Assembly: GCA_016786665.1 (NCBI GenBank)
Contig: JAEUVZ010000036.1
Location: 1-36,921, forward strand
Length of the DNA: 36,921 nucleotides
Reading direction: 5' to 3'
Origin: Flavipsychrobacter sp.
GTDB taxonomy: Bacteria > Bacteroidota > Bacteroidia > Chitinophagales > Chitinophagaceae
Shown here: positions 26,494-34,611 of the stretch, piece after piece
Position numbering within the stretch: the first letter of the stretch is position 1
Layout: every line of letters starts with the position of its first letter
The notes under the pieces: generated by a model
Told to the model about the DNA's origin: nothing
Database searches by the model: none
Seen by the model: the letters and a program-made list of their open reading frames with translations, nothing else
Translations under genes and position numbers: made by a program

Positions 26494-26518
26494 CGTCATT
26501 GCGAGGAACGAAACAGTC
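26494..26518 (+). repeat. Dispersed GTCATTGCGAGG-type repeat, copy 2
   Basis: CGTCATTGCGAGGAACGAAA followed by CAGTC. This is the best-preserved copy in the window, beginning 8 nt after the ABC gene. Related copies lie at 26655-26679 and, inverted, at 5315-5345. Confidence 0.55.
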
Positions 26519-26596
26519 AAACCACCCCATGAGCACGAGTGAACATGGCCCTTTTCTCTGTTGGGCTCTGATGGCGCAACAGCTACATTGCCAGTC

Positions 26597-26612
26597 CTCC
26601 CCTTCAGGGGAG
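26597..26612. repeat. Palindrome CTCCCCTTCAGGGGAG
   Basis: 6-bp arms with a TTCA loop, no T run. Same type as the elements near 5362-5387 and 20795-20810. Confidence 0.5.
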
Positions 26613-26654
26613 ATAGAGGGGCTCCTCGCAGCGTTCATAAGGCCAGTTGCCCCA

Positions 26655-26679
26655 CGTCATCGTGAGGCGTGAAGCAGTC
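26655..26679 (+). repeat. Dispersed GTCATTGCGAGG-type repeat, copy 3 (diverged)
   Basis: CGTCATCGTGAGGCGTGAAG followed by CAGTC. It differs from the copy at 26494-26518 by a few substitutions. Confidence 0.45.
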
Positions 26680-26705
26680 TAGCCCAATGGTGGTAAATTA
26701 GAATG

Positions 26706-27638
26706 TTAGTAGTAGTGTATTATCCGCGTATATTCCCTGCCTTTTGAACTGATTTTCTTTAGATAGTTACCGTGCCCGTCAAAATTAGCATAGATATAGG
26801 TCGTTATAGAGTTCGGCGCATCTTCCCAGTCCTTAGGCTGCTTGACTTCCTCTTTAATAAGTCGATGATCGTCATCGGTATAATAAACAGAAGTAAGGCC
26901 TTCATGCCCTTTGTTATATGAGGTCGTACGAATATTGTTCCCCTTTTTATCATAGAAATCGATCCACACTAATAATGTGTCAGTTCCTACCACAATACTG
27001 TTATAAACTATGCGTTCGTTATTCTTTTCGTCATACCCATATATCCATCTTTCAGATGGGAGATCCGGGGTTTCTATTGAAGTTGTAAGATAGTCGGAGA
27101 TCAGGTTGTTTAGTGAATCATAATAACTGAGTTTTATTTCTTCTATATTAGTCTTCGTTCTTGAGGTACGTTGTTCAATTTCGTTGCCATACTTGTCGTA
27201 TTGGTATCGGGTTGTAATGGTGTCAAATTCATTGTTATATCTATCGCGTTCAATTCTCCTTCCGGTACTATCAAAGCAAACGGCATATTTTATCCTTTTC
27301 GTTAGTTGATGTTTGTCGTTGTAATTAAATAGATTATAGAAATGATAGTAAACCTTATTGTTTTTAATGTTTGTGTGTTTTACGTATATATGTTCTTGAG
27401 TCGCGTAAAAGGTGAAGGTCGTTTTTCCAGATGTGTCATACCTTATTTCTAGTGTATCAATAACTTCATTGTTTTTTCCTCTGAGATGTGTATCGATAGC
27501 TATTTCAATAATAGATGCCACTTTTCCTTTGATGTCCGACTTTGCTGAGGATTGTTCTTTTAAGTAGCCAGTATATTCCAGCGAACAGCATAGTATCATG
27601 CAGGTGAACAAAAGCATATTAATGGCGAGGCGTTTCAT
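26706..27638 (-). CDS. YD/RHS-like secreted protein (paralog 3 of 3)
   Basis: 310 residues from ATG at 27638. The N-terminus MKRLAINMLLFTCMILCCSLEY is an export signal and may be a loose lipoprotein signal ending ILC-C. The mature part has SDIKGKVASIIE, YD-like units (YDTSGKT, YDKYGNE, YDKKGNN), then FDGHGNYLKK and TRIIHYY at the end, the same plan as the proteins at 1478-2356 and 4349-5266. It is strikingly A/T-rich compared with secA and the ABC gene on either side, which suggests acquisition or relaxed selection. No enzymatic or toxin domain was recognised. It lies between a repeat-bearing gap and the secA terminator. Confidence 0.82.
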   Translation of the reverse strand: MKRLAINMLLFTCMILCCSLEYTGYLKEQSSAKSDIKGKVASIIEIAIDTHLRGKNNEVIDTLEIRYDTSGKTTFTFYATQEHIYVKHTNIKNNKVYYHFYNLFNYNDKHQLTKRIKYAVCFDSTGRRIERDRYNNEFDTITTRYQYDKYGNEIEQRTSRTKTNIEEIKLSYYDSLNNLISDYLTTSIETPDLPSERWIYGYDEKNNERIVYNSIVVGTDTLLVWIDFYDKKGNNIRTTSYNKGHEGLTSVYYTDDDHRLIKEEVKQPKDWEDAPNSITTYIYANFDGHGNYLKKISSKGREYTRIIHYY

Positions 27639-27804
27639 TGCAATATAAAATTAAGAAAATAACTGTCGAAATGCTGTCTATCCCAAAGCAACATTGCACA
27701 AAGACGGCATGAATCACACGCGTAGTTGCCTATTAAGCTCCAAAATAGGAGTCTGCGCTGATCTGCGGGAGAAAGCACCATCACAAGCTTTCCGCACTAC
27801 CCCA

Positions 27805-27836
27805 GAAAAAAAATGCCCCCGGCATATCCGGGGGCA
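27805..27836 (-). terminator. Rho-independent terminator of secA
   Basis: On the minus strand TGCCCCCGG, a 5-nt loop and CCGGGGGCA form a 9-bp stem followed by a run of seven or more T. It lies about 40 nt past the secA stop. Confidence 0.9.
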
Positions 27837-27873
27837 CTCAATATCAAATATAACATCTGCAATAAGAAAATAA

Positions 27874-30800
27874 CTACATCCCCTTACCGTGGCATTGCTT
27901 AAACTTCTTGCCGCTACCGCAGGGGCAGGGTTCGTTGCGGCCTATCTTGGGGGCTGCCTGTACCGGTGTGCGCCTCACCGCTGTTTCCTGCTGTTGCGGC
28001 TCCGTATAGTAGTCGTCTTCATTAGCGGCATATGCTTCGCCACGGGCGTCTATTTCCGCCTTGTTGTCGTGCATCTGGCTCATGTCGGTATGGTGCTGCG
28101 GAGGTGCGGCTTCCTGTGGCGCTTCCTGCATAGGTATTCCGGCGCGCAGCAGGAACGATATAATGTTGCGGTTGGTTTCCAGCAGCATTTGCTTAAAGAG
28201 GTTCAGCGCTTCAAACTTATAGATCAGCAGCGGGTCTTTTTGCTCGTAGGTGGCATTGCGCACGCTTTGGCGCAGATCATCCATAGCCCGCAGGTGGTTC
28301 TTCCACGAGTCGTCTATCATCGCCAGGGTAATGCTCTTTTCCAGTTCCTGCACTATTGGCTTGCCCTGCTGCCCTATGGTTTCGTTCAGGTTAGCGTACA
28401 CCTGCAGTCCGCGTACTCCGTCGGTAAACGGTATGGCTATGTTTTCCACTCCGGGGTTCTGCTCCAGTATCTGCTGCAGGGTAGGCAGCATGTGCTCGCG
28501 CATCAGGGAGAACTTGCGTGTATAGAAATCATTGGCCTGGTGATAGAGTTTGTCGCTCAGTGCATTGGCGTCATCTTTGCTGAATTCCTCAGCCGTTATC
28601 TGCGGCTCTATCATCAGGTGTTTCATCACCTCCAGCTTAAAGGCTTCGTAGTCTTTGTTGCCTTCAAATTGTCCCGCTATGTCGGCGCATACGTCTATCA
28701 GTGCATTGTCCAGGTCCAGGCTCAGCCTGTCGCCAAACAGGGCGTGGTTGCGGCGCTTGTATATTACATCGCGCTGCACGTTCATTACGTCATCATACTC
28801 CAGCAGGTTTTTACGGATGCCGAAGTTGTTCTCTTCTACTTTCTTCTGCGCGCGCTCTATCGACTTGGATATCATGCTGTGTTGCAGCACTTCACCTTCT
28901 TTGTGGCCCATCTTATCCATCAGCGAAGCGATGCGCTCAGAGCCAAACAGGCGCATGAGGTCGTCCTCCAGCGATACGAAGAACTGCGATGTACCCGGGT
29001 CGCCCTGGCGGCCGGCGCGGCCGCGGAGCTGCCTGTCCACACGGCGGCTTTCGTGGCGCTCTGTACCAATGATGGCGAGGCCACCCGCTTCTTTCACGCC
29101 GGGGCCCAGCTTAATGTCGGTACCACGGCCGGCCATGTTGGTGGCTATGGTTACCGCGCCGGCAAGCCCCGCTTCGGCTACTATCTGTGCTTCGCGCGAG
29201 TGCTGCTTCGCGTTCAGTACGTTGTGGGCTACCTTCTTCTGCTGCAGCATGCGGCTCAGCAGTTCCGATACCTCTACCGATGTGGTACCCACCAGTACAG
29301 GGCGGCCTACGGCGGTGAGGGCTTCTATTTCGTCTATTACAGCTTTGTATTTCTCGCGCTTGGTTTTGTACACCAGGTCTTGCTGGTCTTTCCTCGATAT
29401 AGCGCGGTTGGTAGGTATGGTTACTACATCCAGTTTGTATATCTGCCAGAATTCGCCCGCTTCCGTTTCGGCGGTACCCGTCATACCACACAGCTTGTGG
29501 TACATGCGGAAGTAGTTTTGCAGCGTTACGGTGGCAAATGTTTGCGTGGCAGCCTCTACGGTCACGTTTTCTTTGGCTTCTATCGCCTGGTGCAGCCCGT
29601 CGCTGTAGCGGCGGCCATCCAGTATACGGCCGGTTTGCTCATCTACTATTTTTACTTTGCCGTCCATCACTACATACTCCACGTCTTTATCAAAGAGGGT
29701 GTATGCTTTCAGCAGTTGCTGCACCGAGTGTATGCGGTCGGCTTTGGCTGCATAGTCTTGCAGCAGCGCTTCTTTGCGCTGGGCCAGTTCATCGGGGTTG
29801 GCCGCTGTTTTTTCTATCGTGGCCAGTTCGCTGCCTATATCAGGAAGAATGAAGAAGTTCGGGTCTTCACCTGCCCCGGTAATCAGCGCTATGCCTTTGT
29901 CGGTAAGGTCAACGCTATTGTTCTTTTCGTCTATGGTAAAGTACAGTTCCGCGTCTACCTTTGGCATATTGCGTTGCTGCTCGCCTATGTAGTGGTGCTC
30001 CGCCTTTTGCAGTATGGCTTTATTGCCTTCCTCGCTCAGGAACTTAATGATAGCGGTGCTCTTGGGGAGGCCGCGGTAAGCACGGTACAGGTGCAGGCCG
30101 CCATTATCTTTATCGGCTTTGCCTTCGGCTATCAGCTTTTTAGCTTCGGTAAGGCTTTGGTTTATTATTTTCTTTTGTGCCTCTACTATGCGTTCTATAC
30201 GAGGCTTCAGCGCGTGGAACTGCTGTTCCTCGCCCCGTGGTACCGGCCCGGAGATGATGAGCGGCGTACGGGCGTCGTCTATCAATACGCTATCCACCTC
30301 ATCCACCATCGCAAAGTGGTGCTTGCGTTGCACCATCTCATCGGGGTGGTGCACCATGTTATCGCGCAGGTAGTCGAAGCCAAATTCATTATTGGTACCC
30401 CAGGTTATATCCGCCAGGTAAGCCTTGCGGCGCTGCGGGGAGTTGGGTTGGTGTTTGTCTATACAGTCGGTGCTCAGGCCCAGCCATTCAAACAGGGGGC
30501 CGTTCCATTCCTGGTCACGACGGGCCAGGTAATCGTTCACCGTTACTATATGTACGCCTTCGCCGGCCAGTGCGTTCAGGTAGGCGGGCAGGGTAGATAC
30601 GAGTGTTTTACCTTCACCCGTCGCCATTTCCGATATTTTACCCTCGTGCAGGGTGATACCGCCTATCAGCTGCACGTCGTAGTGCACCATGTTCCAGGTT
30701 ACGGGTATGCCGGCGGCGTCCCATGTATTATTATAGATGCTCTGGTCGCCTTCTATACGCACATGCGCTTTGCTGGTAGCCAGTTCGCGGTCCAGGTCGT

Positions 30801-31200
30801 TGGCGGTAGCAATCATTTCGGTATGGGCGCTAAAGCGGCGGGCCGCTTCTTTTACGGTAGCGAAGGCCTCGGGCAGTATCGCCTCCAGCACTTCTTCTAT
30901 TTGTTCATCGCGTTTTTTTACCAGTTTGTCTACCTCGTCGTATATAGCTTCTTTTTCCTGGAAGTCGGTTTCGGCCAGTTGTTCTCCGGAAGCCTTTTTA
31001 GCGGCTATTTCGGCATCTATGTCTTTCAGATGCTCTTTTATGCGCTGGCGGAACTCTACGGTCTTGTTGCGCAGCTCGTCGTTGGAAAGCGACTGAAACT
31101 CCTGGAAATAGCGGTTTATTTCGGTTACTAAGGGTTGTATGCGCTTAACATCTTTATCCGACTTGCTGCCACCAAATAATTTCGAGAGAAAACCTATCAT
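27874..31200 (-). CDS. secA: Preprotein translocase ATPase SecA
   Basis: 1108 residues, in the long range usual for the phylum. SecA pushes unfolded preproteins through SecYEG using ATP, and so serves the many signal-peptide proteins of this window. Visible motifs: Walker [12 protein letters not shown], the DEAD-like [33 protein letters not shown] and [14 protein letters not shown]. The tail after about residue 1010 is low-complexity and ends with the SEC-C zinc motif ([17 protein letters not shown]), which binds SecB or ribosomes in other bacteria. Compared with E. coli SecA (901 aa), the extra length is spread over insertions in the nucleotide-binding part (about 330-420). Monocistronic, with its own terminator. 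Confidence 0.97.
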   Translation of the reverse strand: MIGFLSKLFGGSKSDKDVKRIQPLVTEINRYFQEFQSLSNDELRNKTVEFRQRIKEHLKDIDAEIAAKKASGEQLAETDFQEKEAIYDEVDKLVKKRDEQIEEVLEAILPEAFATVKEAARRFSAHTEMIATANDLDRELATSKAHVRIEGDQSIYNNTWDAAGIPVTWNMVHYDVQLIGGITLHEGKISEMATGEGKTLVSTLPAYLNALAGEGVHIVTVNDYLARRDQEWNGPLFEWLGLSTDCIDKHQPNSPQRRKAYLADITWGTNNEFGFDYLRDNMVHHPDEMVQRKHHFAMVDEVDSVLIDDARTPLIISGPVPRGEEQQFHALKPRIERIVEAQKKIINQSLTEAKKLIAEGKADKDNGGLHLYRAYRGLPKSTAIIKFLSEEGNKAILQKAEHHYIGEQQRNMPKVDAELYFTIDEKNNSVDLTDKGIALITGAGEDPNFFILPDIGSELATIEKTAANPDELAQRKEALLQDYAAKADRIHSVQQLLKAYTLFDKDVEYVVMDGKVKIVDEQTGRILDGRRYSDGLHQAIEAKENVTVEAATQTFATVTLQNYFRMYHKLCGMTGTAETEAGEFWQIYKLDVVTIPTNRAISRKDQQDLVYKTKREKYKAVIDEIEALTAVGRPVLVGTTSVEVSELLSRMLQQKKVAHNVLNAKQHSREAQIVAEAGLAGAVTIATNMAGRGTDIKLGPGVKEAGGLAIIGTERHESRRVDRQLRGRAGRQGDPGTSQFFVSLEDDLMRLFGSERIASLMDKMGHKEGEVLQHSMISKSIERAQKKVEENNFGIRKNLLEYDDVMNVQRDVIYKRRNHALFGDRLSLDLDNALIDVCADIAGQFEGNKDYEAFKLEVMKHLMIEPQITAEEFSKDDANALSDKLYHQANDFYTRKFSLMREHMLPTLQQILEQNPGVENIAIPFTDGVRGLQVYANLNETIGQQGKPIVQELEKSITLAMIDDSWKNHLRAMDDLRQSVRNATYEQKDPLLIYKFEALNLFKQMLLETNRNIISFLLRAGIPMQEAPQEAAPPQHHTDMSQMHDNKAEIDARGEAYAANEDDYYTEPQQQETAVRRTPVQAAPKIGRNEPCPCGSGKKFKQCHGKGM

Positions 31201-31465
31201 TTTACTGAGTTAATTTCGTTGTTGAATTGCCCGCTCGCAGGCATTTATTTTTTATAGATATAGTTATAAGTATCAAATGCCATGCTATTTTTTAATACCT
31301 GACAGCATGGCACAAAGAGGGCCAAAGCTACGTGAAATAGCGGATTTCAGCAAGGATTGGAGGGGCTCCGGGAGGCTATCTAAAAAAAAATGGGCCAATC
31401 ACTTGCACGCCAAGAAATTTTTTATGTATTTTGGGAGCATATTTTAGAAAAAAAGCGTTTTAATT

Positions 31466-32014
31466 ATGAAAAAAACCTTCATTCTCGTTACCACGGTATT
31501 GGCTTCATTTTTAGGTTTTAGCAACAATGTCAATGCACAGACTGACGAGCTTGTAAGAGTATTTCGCTGGTACAATCCTGAGGATAATGAGTATGTTACA
31601 GTAGCTGAGGATGAATATCAAGACGGACAACTTCTGAACTGGAAATGGACAATGAAAACCCAGATATTCGTTGCGTACCGCAATCCGGGGCCTAACCGCG
31701 TAGCTGTTTACGCATGGCACAATCCCGTGACCAAAGACCACGCAAGCCTGGCCGAAGACGAGTTTACCGACGACCAGATGCTGAAGATGGGGTACACCTC
31801 AAAGCACCTCCAGTTCTATGCGCTTACACGCCGCGGACCTAACACGGTAGCTGTGTACCGCTGGAAAGTAACCAAGCATCGCGACTGGGTTACTATCGCC
31901 GACGATACAGATACGGACGTTTACCTGAAGAAAGGTTTCCGCAACAAAACCTTCCAGTACTTCGGTATCGTTCGTAACACAGACGCATATATCTACAACC
32001 AGTTAGATAAATAA
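31466..32014 (+). CDS. Secreted protein of three tandem ~47-residue repeats (DUF5648-like)
   Basis: 182 residues. Signal peptide MKKTFILVTTVLASFLGFSNNVNAQ. The mature protein is three consecutive repeats, about 29-74, 78-124 and 127-172, each of the form V-x-V-Y-R/A-W ... VTVAEDE ... LKMGYT-K-FQFYA ... GPN. The pattern of a Tyr/Trp-rich strand, a Thr-Ala-x-x-E/D segment and a Gly-Phe/Tyr turn resembles the DUF5648 type of small beta-repeat found in secreted hydrolases, but here there is nothing else in the protein. Three equivalent repeats suggest a pseudo-three-fold beta structure, possibly carbohydrate binding. Function unknown. Followed by a strong terminator, so it is its own transcript. 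Confidence 0.8.
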   Translation: MKKTFILVTTVLASFLGFSNNVNAQTDELVRVFRWYNPEDNEYVTVAEDEYQDGQLLNWKWTMKTQIFVAYRNPGPNRVAVYAWHNPVTKDHASLAEDEFTDDQMLKMGYTSKHLQFYALTRRGPNTVAVYRWKVTKHRDWVTIADDTDTDVYLKKGFRNKTFQYFGIVRNTDAYIYNQLDK

Positions 32015-32032
32015 GAACAAATTTTTTAGAAT

Positions 32033-32067
32033 AAAAGGCCCTTCCGCACTAACCGGAAGGGCCTTTT
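32033..32067 (+). terminator. Terminator after the three-repeat protein gene
   Basis: AAAAGGCCCTTCCG, a 7-nt loop and CGGAAGGGCCTTTT form a 14-bp stem ending in TTTT, with a second T run at about 32072-32078. Confidence 0.88.
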
Positions 32068-32142
32068 GGCGTTTTTTTCGCTGGTTTTTAGGGCAGATAG
32101 GTGTAATTTCCGTCTACTTATAAGTGAAGTAAAAGGCACGGC

Positions 32143-32742
32143 ATGCGTATACTGGTTACTGCTATAGTTACTATACTGGTTTTTGCCGCGGTGGGCTACA
32201 CCGCCTGCAACACCGTAAAATGCAAGGATATGGTTTGCGGAAACGGCGGAACCTGTAAAGACGGCGTTTGTACCTGCCCCGATGGTTTCACCGGCCGTCT
32301 CTGTGAGCGCCGGGTGCCGGCCGGCAACTGTGCCGGCATTGTTTGCTACAACGGCGGAACCTGTAAAGAGGGCACCTGCCTGTGCGCCTCGGGTTACCAG
32401 GGCACGTTTTGCGATACCGGGATCAATGTGAATTTTGGCGGCACTTATAGCGTGCAGGCGCAGTGCCAGCAGGGTGGTGGTGGCTCTTACACGGTAGTGG
32501 TACGCGCCGATACCGCTAATCCGTTCCGGGTTTTTGTTACCAACCTGGGGAATTACACGTCGTGCACCACCGGCGAGCTGGCGGGCTTTGTATTGGGGCA
32601 GTCACTCACTATCGACGATACGGCCTGCTCCCGGCATTTCCTGGTAAGCGGCACCCTGAACGGCAATACACTGCAACTGACCTATACCGCGGTGCTGGGG
32701 CTGGATACCGCCAACTGCACCGCCAGCCTGCAACGGCAGTAA
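32143..32742 (+). CDS. Lipoprotein with two EGF-like domains
   Basis: 199 residues. The signal AAVGYTA-C22 marks a lipoprotein. Two EGF-like modules follow with the standard six-Cys spacing: C27, C32, C38, C43, C45, C54 and C63, C68, C74, C79, C81, C90, each with NGGTCK and a GF/Y-x-G turn before the last Cys. From residue 94 on (INVNFGGTYSVQAQC) there is a beta-rich domain of about 105 residues with four Cys, like the small lipocalin-like or calycin-like domains common in lipoproteins of this phylum, though not firmly recognised. EGF repeats in bacteria are uncommon and usually serve adhesion or structure. Probably exposed on an envelope membrane. No obvious partner gene. Confidence 0.85.
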   Translation: MRILVTAIVTILVFAAVGYTACNTVKCKDMVCGNGGTCKDGVCTCPDGFTGRLCERRVPAGNCAGIVCYNGGTCKEGTCLCASGYQGTFCDTGINVNFGGTYSVQAQCQQGGGGSYTVVVRADTANPFRVFVTNLGNYTSCTTGELAGFVLGQSLTIDDTACSRHFLVSGTLNGNTLQLTYTAVLGLDTANCTASLQRQ

Positions 32743-32826
32743 TATCCTCCCCGCCTGGGGCGAAATCTTTATAAAATCTTTACGCCGTCCTGCTTGTATT
32801 TTACACATTACTTATAAAAGCCTGCC

Positions 32827-32834
32827 TACCTTTG
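32827..32834 (+). promoter_or_regulatory. Possible -7 box TACCTTTG of the potassium-sensing operon
   Basis: TACCTTTG matches TAnnTTTG and is the same octamer as in the OmpA-family promoter. It lies 17 nt before the ATG at 32852. A clear TTTG about 19 nt upstream is missing, so a weak or activator-dependent promoter is possible. Confidence 0.45.
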
Positions 32835-32851
32835 CCTTCTCAATAAGGGCA

Positions 32852-33928
32852 ATGCTCTCGCTAAGCAGAATAAAGAAAGGCAACCAGTATCTCATCGCAG
32901 CACTTACCGTATGCCTGGTAGCCGTGGCCTGCTATATTTTTTCCGACTTTATAGGGTATAGGGTAGTGGCTTATGTACTGCTCATTACCGTGTCGCTGAT
33001 AGCGATAGTGTTTGATATAGTACCCGTACTGATAGCCGCGGTATTGTCGGCGCTCATCTGGGATTATTTTTTTATTCCGCCTTTTTTTACGCTGCATGTG
33101 GGCGATACGGAGGATGCCATGCTCCTGCTCATGTATTTTATAATAGCTATGGTGAATGCCGTTCTGTCTTATAAAATAAAGCAGGCGGAAAAAGTGGCAC
33201 GCCAGCGCGAGGAGCGGGAGCACACATTGCGGCTTTATAATACGATGCTCAATTCGCTCTCGCACGAGCTCCGCACGCCCATTGCTACCATTATAGCCGC
33301 TACCGATAATCTGCAGGCCAATACGGCCCGCCTTACGCCGCAGAACAGGTACGAGCTGGTTTCCGAGATATCAAAAGCGTCCCTGCGGCTCAACCGGCAG
33401 GTGGAAAACCTGCTGAATATGTCGCGGCTGGAGTCGGGCGTGGTACGCCCGCGCAAAGACTGGTGCGATATAGCCGACCTGGTATACGATGTGGTAAAGC
33501 AGGTGGAAGAGACCCACATAACCCAGCGGATAACTGTAAGTATACACCCCGATATATCACTGTTCCGGCTGGATAAGGGTATGCTGGAGCAGATCATTTA
33601 CAACCTGTTGATCAACGCAAGTATTTACACCCCAGCGGGGTCCACGGTCAGTATCAGCGCTGCGGGGTATGCCGATATGCTGGAACTGGTGATAGAAGAT
33701 GAAGGCCCGGGCTTCCCTAAGGAAGAGATAGGGAGCGTCTTCGATAAATTCTACCGGCTGAAGAATACCGCGGCCGGTGGCACGGGACTGGGCCTCTCCA
33801 TTGTTAAGGGCTTTACAGAGGCGCTGTCGGGCACTATACGGTTGCAGAACAAAACGGAAGGCGGCGCTAAGTTCACCATACAGATAGCGGCTGAGGCGTC
33901 TAACCTTAAAACAATGAAAAATGAATAA
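32852..33928 (+). CDS. Short KdpD-like sensor histidine kinase
   Basis: 358 residues. About four membrane helices (12-108) form a DUF4118-type sensor region as in KdpD, including DYFFIPPFFT. A short linker leads to the dimerisation/phosphoacceptor helix (SLSHELRTP, H138) and a HATPase domain with NLLINA (N box), EDEGPGF (G1) and GGTGLGLSI (G2). KdpD of E. coli is about 900 residues; the N-terminal KdpD and Usp domains that read potassium are missing here, and in this phylum they are often a separate gene. It phosphorylates the regulator encoded next, whose start overlaps its stop by 8 bp (33921-33928). Context with kup and a porin indicates potassium or osmotic sensing. Confidence 0.88.
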   Translation: MLSLSRIKKGNQYLIAALTVCLVAVACYIFSDFIGYRVVAYVLLITVSLIAIVFDIVPVLIAAVLSALIWDYFFIPPFFTLHVGDTEDAMLLLMYFIIAMVNAVLSYKIKQAEKVARQREEREHTLRLYNTMLNSLSHELRTPIATIIAATDNLQANTARLTPQNRYELVSEISKASLRLNRQVENLLNMSRLESGVVRPRKDWCDIADLVYDVVKQVEETHITQRITVSIHPDISLFRLDKGMLEQIIYNLLINASIYTPAGSTVSISAAGYADMLELVIEDEGPGFPKEEIGSVFDKFYRLKNTAAGGTGLGLSIVKGFTEALSGTIRLQNKTEGGAKFTIQIAAEASNLKTMKNE

Positions 33929-34607
33929 GGCGAATGTGCTGATAATAGATGATGAGGCGGCCATACGTAAGTTGCTGGAAATAACCCTGGAAAGCAATGA
34001 ATATGTGCCCCTGCAGGCCGCCAGCGCTAAAGAAGGGCTGGCCCTGGCGGCATCGCACCCGCCGGAACTGGTGTTGCTCGACCTGGGCCTCCCCGATATG
34101 AGTGGCCACATGGTGCTGCAGCAGCTCCGGGAGTGGTACACGCATCCTGTTATCATACTGTCGGTGCAGAGTAGTGAAGAAGATATAGTGAAAGCACTGG
34201 ACAATGGCGCCAACGACTACCTGGTGAAGCCCTTCCGCACGGGTGAGCTGCTGGCGCGGATACGGTCGGCCCTGCGCGCCAATGCCATGGAAGGGGTAGA
34301 CCCTACGCTGCGATACGGCAGGCTGGAAATAGACCTGGCCGCCCACTCGGTACGCCTGGATGGCGAGCCGGTAAAGCTGACGGCTACTGAATATAACCTG
34401 CTGGCCTTACTGGCCCGCAACGAGGGGAAAGTGCTCACCCACCAATACCTGTTGCGCGAAGTATGGGGGCCGGGATACATCAGCCAGTCGCAATACCTGC
34501 GGGTTTTTATCGCGCAGCTAAGAAAAAAAATTGAGCACGACCCGAATCGTCCTGAATACATACTTACGGAGTCAGGAGTAGGGTATCGGTTTATAGGAAA
34601 AGAATAG
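33921..34607 (+). CDS. kdpE: KdpE-like OmpR-family response regulator
   Basis: 228 residues. The receiver domain has the acidic pair D10-D11, phosphoacceptor D54 in LLDLGLPD, the conserved Ser/Thr position in LSVQ and K103 region KPF. The C-terminal winged helix (about 130-226) reads RLEIDLAAHSVRLDGEPVKL, TATEYNLLALLARN and RVFIAQLRKKIE, close to KdpE. It is co-translated with the upstream KdpD-like kinase and ends 4 bp before kup, so its likely target is the potassium-uptake genes here and beyond the window. No operator site was recognised. Confidence 0.9.
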   Translation: MNKANVLIIDDEAAIRKLLEITLESNEYVPLQAASAKEGLALAASHPPELVLLDLGLPDMSGHMVLQQLREWYTHPVIILSVQSSEEDIVKALDNGANDYLVKPFRTGELLARIRSALRANAMEGVDPTLRYGRLEIDLAAHSVRLDGEPVKLTATEYNLLALLARNEGKVLTHQYLLREVWGPGYISQSQYLRVFIAQLRKKIEHDPNRPEYILTESGVGYRFIGKE

Positions 34608-34611
34608 AACA

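Noticed and set aside
26354-26638. A 94-codon minus-strand frame across the ABC gene end
   Set aside because: Composed of dispersed repeat sequence read as protein; typical false call.
27889-31131. A 1,080-codon open frame opposite secA on the plus strand
   Set aside because: It mirrors secA codon bias; its translation is rich in Tyr, Val, His and Gln without domains, and secA is certain.
32743-32800. Terminator CCCC-GCCT-GGGG after the EGF lipoprotein
   Set aside because: Four base pairs only and no T run directly after it.
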